NCBI RefSeq assembly: GCF_018914005.1
Contig: NZ_JAHMHI010000001.1
Location: 496,001-560,000, forward strand
DNA length: 64,000 nt
Source of the DNA: Mycoplasma zalophi
Lineage (GTDB): Bacteria; Bacillota_I; Bacilli_A; Mycoplasmatales; Metamycoplasmataceae
Direction: 5' to 3'
Below are positions 63,629-64,000 of the stretch, piece after piece. Each line of letters opens with the position of its first letter. Positions within the stretch are counted from its first letter, which is position 1. Below the pieces are notes generated by a model that was given only the letters and a program-made list of their open reading frames with translations, searched no databases and was not told the origin of the DNA. A program made the translations under genes and the position numbers.

Positions 63629-64000
63629 ATGACACAAATGAAAGATAAATTTAAAAACGTTATTGTTAAGACGCCAGCTTCAACAATGATTAATGGAATT
63701 GCTTCATCAGAAGAAGCACAATCATTACCTCCAGTTAATTATGAATTGGCTCTAAAACAACACGCAAATTATATAAAAACACTAAAAGAAGCAGGAGTTG
63801 AAGTTACTATAGCTCCTAAAAATGAAGATTTCCCAGATTCATGCTTCGTTGAAGATACAGCGGTTATCGTTACAGGTGAATTCGCAGTATTGACAAATCC
63901 AGGTGCTGACACAAGAAATGGTGAAAAATTAGAAATGTTACCATATCTACAAAAATTCTTTGATGATGAACACATCTTTAAAATTCAATTCCCAGGAACA
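63629..64000 (+). CDS. dimethylarginine dimethylaminohydrolase-like protein, cut by the window end
   Basis: The first 124 residues are present. The segment FPDSCFVEDTAVIV (around residues 69-82) followed by AVLTNPGADTRNGE is characteristic of DDAH, which splits methylated arginines to citrulline and methylamine, within the guanidino-modifying superfamily that also holds arginine deiminase. An arginine deiminase would show FTRDP here instead. The catalytic Cys and His lie beyond the edge. AAGGAGAAAA precedes the ATG. The gene has its own promoter with a palindrome in the leader. Substrate within the superfamily is not certain. Confidence 0.8.
   Translation, partial: MTQMKDKFKNVIVKTPASTMINGIASSEEAQSLPPVNYELALKQHANYIKTLKEAGVEVTIAPKNEDFPDSCFVEDTAVIVTGEFAVLTNPGADTRNGEKLEMLPYLQKFFDDEHIFKIQFPGT

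Noticed and set aside
63629-64000. Arginine deiminase arcA
   Set aside because: The FVEDTAV segment followed by NPGADTRNGE matches dimethylarginine hydrolases; the FTRDP motif of arginine deiminase is absent.
1-64000. Insertion sequences or prophage
   Set aside because: No transposase, integrase, terminal inverted repeats with target duplications, or phage structural genes were recognised.

Overview
The window comes from a mollicute (Mycoplasma-type bacterium). It is very AT-rich. UGA codons fall in frame at tryptophan positions in most genes (asnS, mnmE, smc, thrS), so all genes here are read with genetic code 4; under the standard code nearly every long gene would appear broken. Surface proteins have short lysine-rich N-termini with a membrane anchor or a lipobox, and no cell-wall genes are seen. 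A 3'-cut dimethylarginine hydrolase-like gene lies at the right edge. The species cannot be named from the sequence alone.

Layout. 1-12 kb (+ strand): rplK-rplA; a membrane-anchored surface protein with a transglutaminase-like core and leucine-rich C-terminus; asnS; a GT2-like glycosyltransferase; an RDD membrane protein; a PcrA/UvrD helicase; an unrecognised protein with an EAL-like C-terminus; a DegV fatty-acid-binding protein; proline iminopeptidase. 12-25 kb (- strand): an accessory block with the look of a defence island. It holds a Fic protein under a likely multi-operator promoter, an OLD-type ATPase-TOPRIM nuclease, and a four-gene overlapping operon (1360-aa superfamily 1 helicase, 670-aa and 326-aa unrecognised proteins, 600-aa ClpB-like AAA+ protein). 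25-30 kb: tmcAL, mnmE, a 23S rRNA uracil methyltransferase and a lipoprotein. 30-35 kb: a 350-bp tract almost free of G on the + strand, then two paralogous nuclease genes whose DNase I-like domain is circularly permuted; the first copy has a nonsense codon.

35-48 kb: a second giant superfamily 1 helicase with an acidic tail, joined to a small membrane protein; a PTS EIIB-like protein; nitroreductase; trpS, thrS and a membrane protein; nicotinate phosphoribosyltransferase; a decayed lipoprotein gene with about four frameshifts. 47-64 kb: mostly housekeeping: rsmA-tatD, a PepV-like dipeptidase, Nudix hydrolase, tRNA-Arg(CCT), PQ-loop protein, pepO, smc-rnc-plsX-fakA-asp23, rpmB, an orphan ABC ATPase, prs-rsmG, a candidate untranslated RNA and the DDAH-like gene.

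How the genes work together. FakA, PlsX and the distant DegV protein form the exogenous fatty-acid activation route expected in a cell that scavenges lipids. Pip, PepV and PepO degrade peptides. The nuclease pair supplies nucleotides or degrades extracellular DNA, and Prs and nicotinate phosphoribosyltransferase serve nucleotide and NAD salvage. MnmE, RlmD-like, TmcAL, RsmA and RsmG are RNA-modifying enzymes scattered across the window. The strongest candidate for an undescribed system is the four-gene helicase/ClpB operon at 15.8-24.7 kb together with the OLD nuclease and Fic protein beside it.
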